Positions 7,211-7,454 of a stretch of 7,454 nucleotides of DNA are shown piece by piece. Under the pieces are notes generated by a model. The model had not been told where the DNA came from, did no database searches, and was given only the letters and a program-made list of their open reading frames with translations. The DNA is from an uncultured Flavobacteriales bacterium. Lineage in GTDB: Bacteria > Bacteroidota > Bacteroidia > Flavobacteriales_D > Sanyastnellaceae. A program made the translations under genes and the position numbers. Position 1 is the stretch's first letter; each line of letters opens with the position of its first letter. The stretch spans positions 1-7,454 of the forward strand of contig CALKHD010000185.1 in assembly GCA_938092195.1 (NCBI GenBank), in the 5' to 3' direction.

Positions 7211-7454
7211 CCGTTCATCAACGATACCATCCAAAATCCATGTGTTTTTCGGATCCAAATGAGAGAAACCACATTCCAAATCACAATGCCAAACGCAGCC
7301 GACAAAGCGGCTCCAACGAGGCCATATTCCGGAATCCAAATGAACCCCGCTGTCAATTGGCACACGGCCGACACCCCCAATATCAGCAAGCCCACACGCT
7401 CACCACCCGTCATGTTCAGCAAATACATCACTGGGCCCGACAGGGCATTGAGGG
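7192..7454 (-). CDS. Polysaccharide/lipid-linked oligosaccharide flippase (Wzx/MATE-like), C-terminal part only
   Basis: Only the last 86 residues are present; the frame is open at the right edge and the N terminus lies beyond it. The visible start LNALSGPVMYLLNMTGGE matches the segment before the last helices in polysaccharide-biosynthesis flippases. It is followed by two hydrophobic helices (VGLLILGVSAVCQLTAGFIW and LVGAALSAAFGIVIWNVVSL) and a short basic tail (GWWRRN). Such proteins move undecaprenyl-linked glycans across the inner membrane for capsule, O antigen or exopolysaccharide. The GTG at 7431 and the ATG at 7428 are internal, not starts. The overlap with the sulfotransferase suggests one transcript. 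A MATE-type transporter with another substrate remains possible. Confidence 0.78.
   Translation of the reverse strand, partial: LNALSGPVMYLLNMTGGERVGLLILGVSAVCQLTAGFIWIPEYGLVGAALSAAFGIVIWNVVSLIWIRKTHGFWMVSLMNGWWRRN

Overview
The window looks like a chromosomal piece of a Bacteroidota genome, most likely Flavobacteriales or a relative, with a fairly high GC content for that group. I infer this from protein families and gene order, not from a marker gene. A TPR protein, a DUF4292-type lipoprotein and an EnvC-like coiled-coil/LytM protein in tandem is a layout typical of Bacteroidota. Clear Shine-Dalgarno sequences are missing, and the weak promoter candidates resemble the TAnnTTTG type of that phylum. 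Nothing points to a phage, plasmid, transposon, CRISPR array or defence island.

Left part, plus strand (1-5795): four tightly packed genes. A TPR protein runs in from the left edge and ends in an ATGA overlap with a small lipoprotein of the DUF4292 family. Four bases later comes a secreted EnvC-like amidase activator whose LytM domain has lost metal ligands. Its stop overlaps the start of feoB, the Fe(II) transporter, in a second ATGA. The first three look like cell-envelope genes (peptidoglycan remodelling and probably outer-membrane lipoprotein handling). feoB is then co-transcribed with them by position.

Middle part, minus strand (5782-6211): feoA, the small partner of FeoB, lies on the opposite strand and converges on feoB with a 14-bp tail-to-tail overlap. 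This is unusual, because feoA and feoB are normally adjacent in the same direction or fused. Upstream of feoA are a strong intrinsic terminator and a tRNA-Val(GAC) gene with an encoded CCA end.

Right part, minus strand (6266-7454): a PAPS-dependent sulfotransferase overlaps the 3' end of a polysaccharide flippase (Wzx/MATE-like) that runs off the right edge. Together they suggest export of a sulfated surface glycan or glycolipid.

The points most worth a second look are the convergent feoA/feoB arrangement, the loss of the canonical G4 (NxxD) motif in the FeoB G domain, the coupling of feoB to an envC-type gene, and a G8 tract inside the envC-like gene. I did not find a clearly new multi-gene system here.
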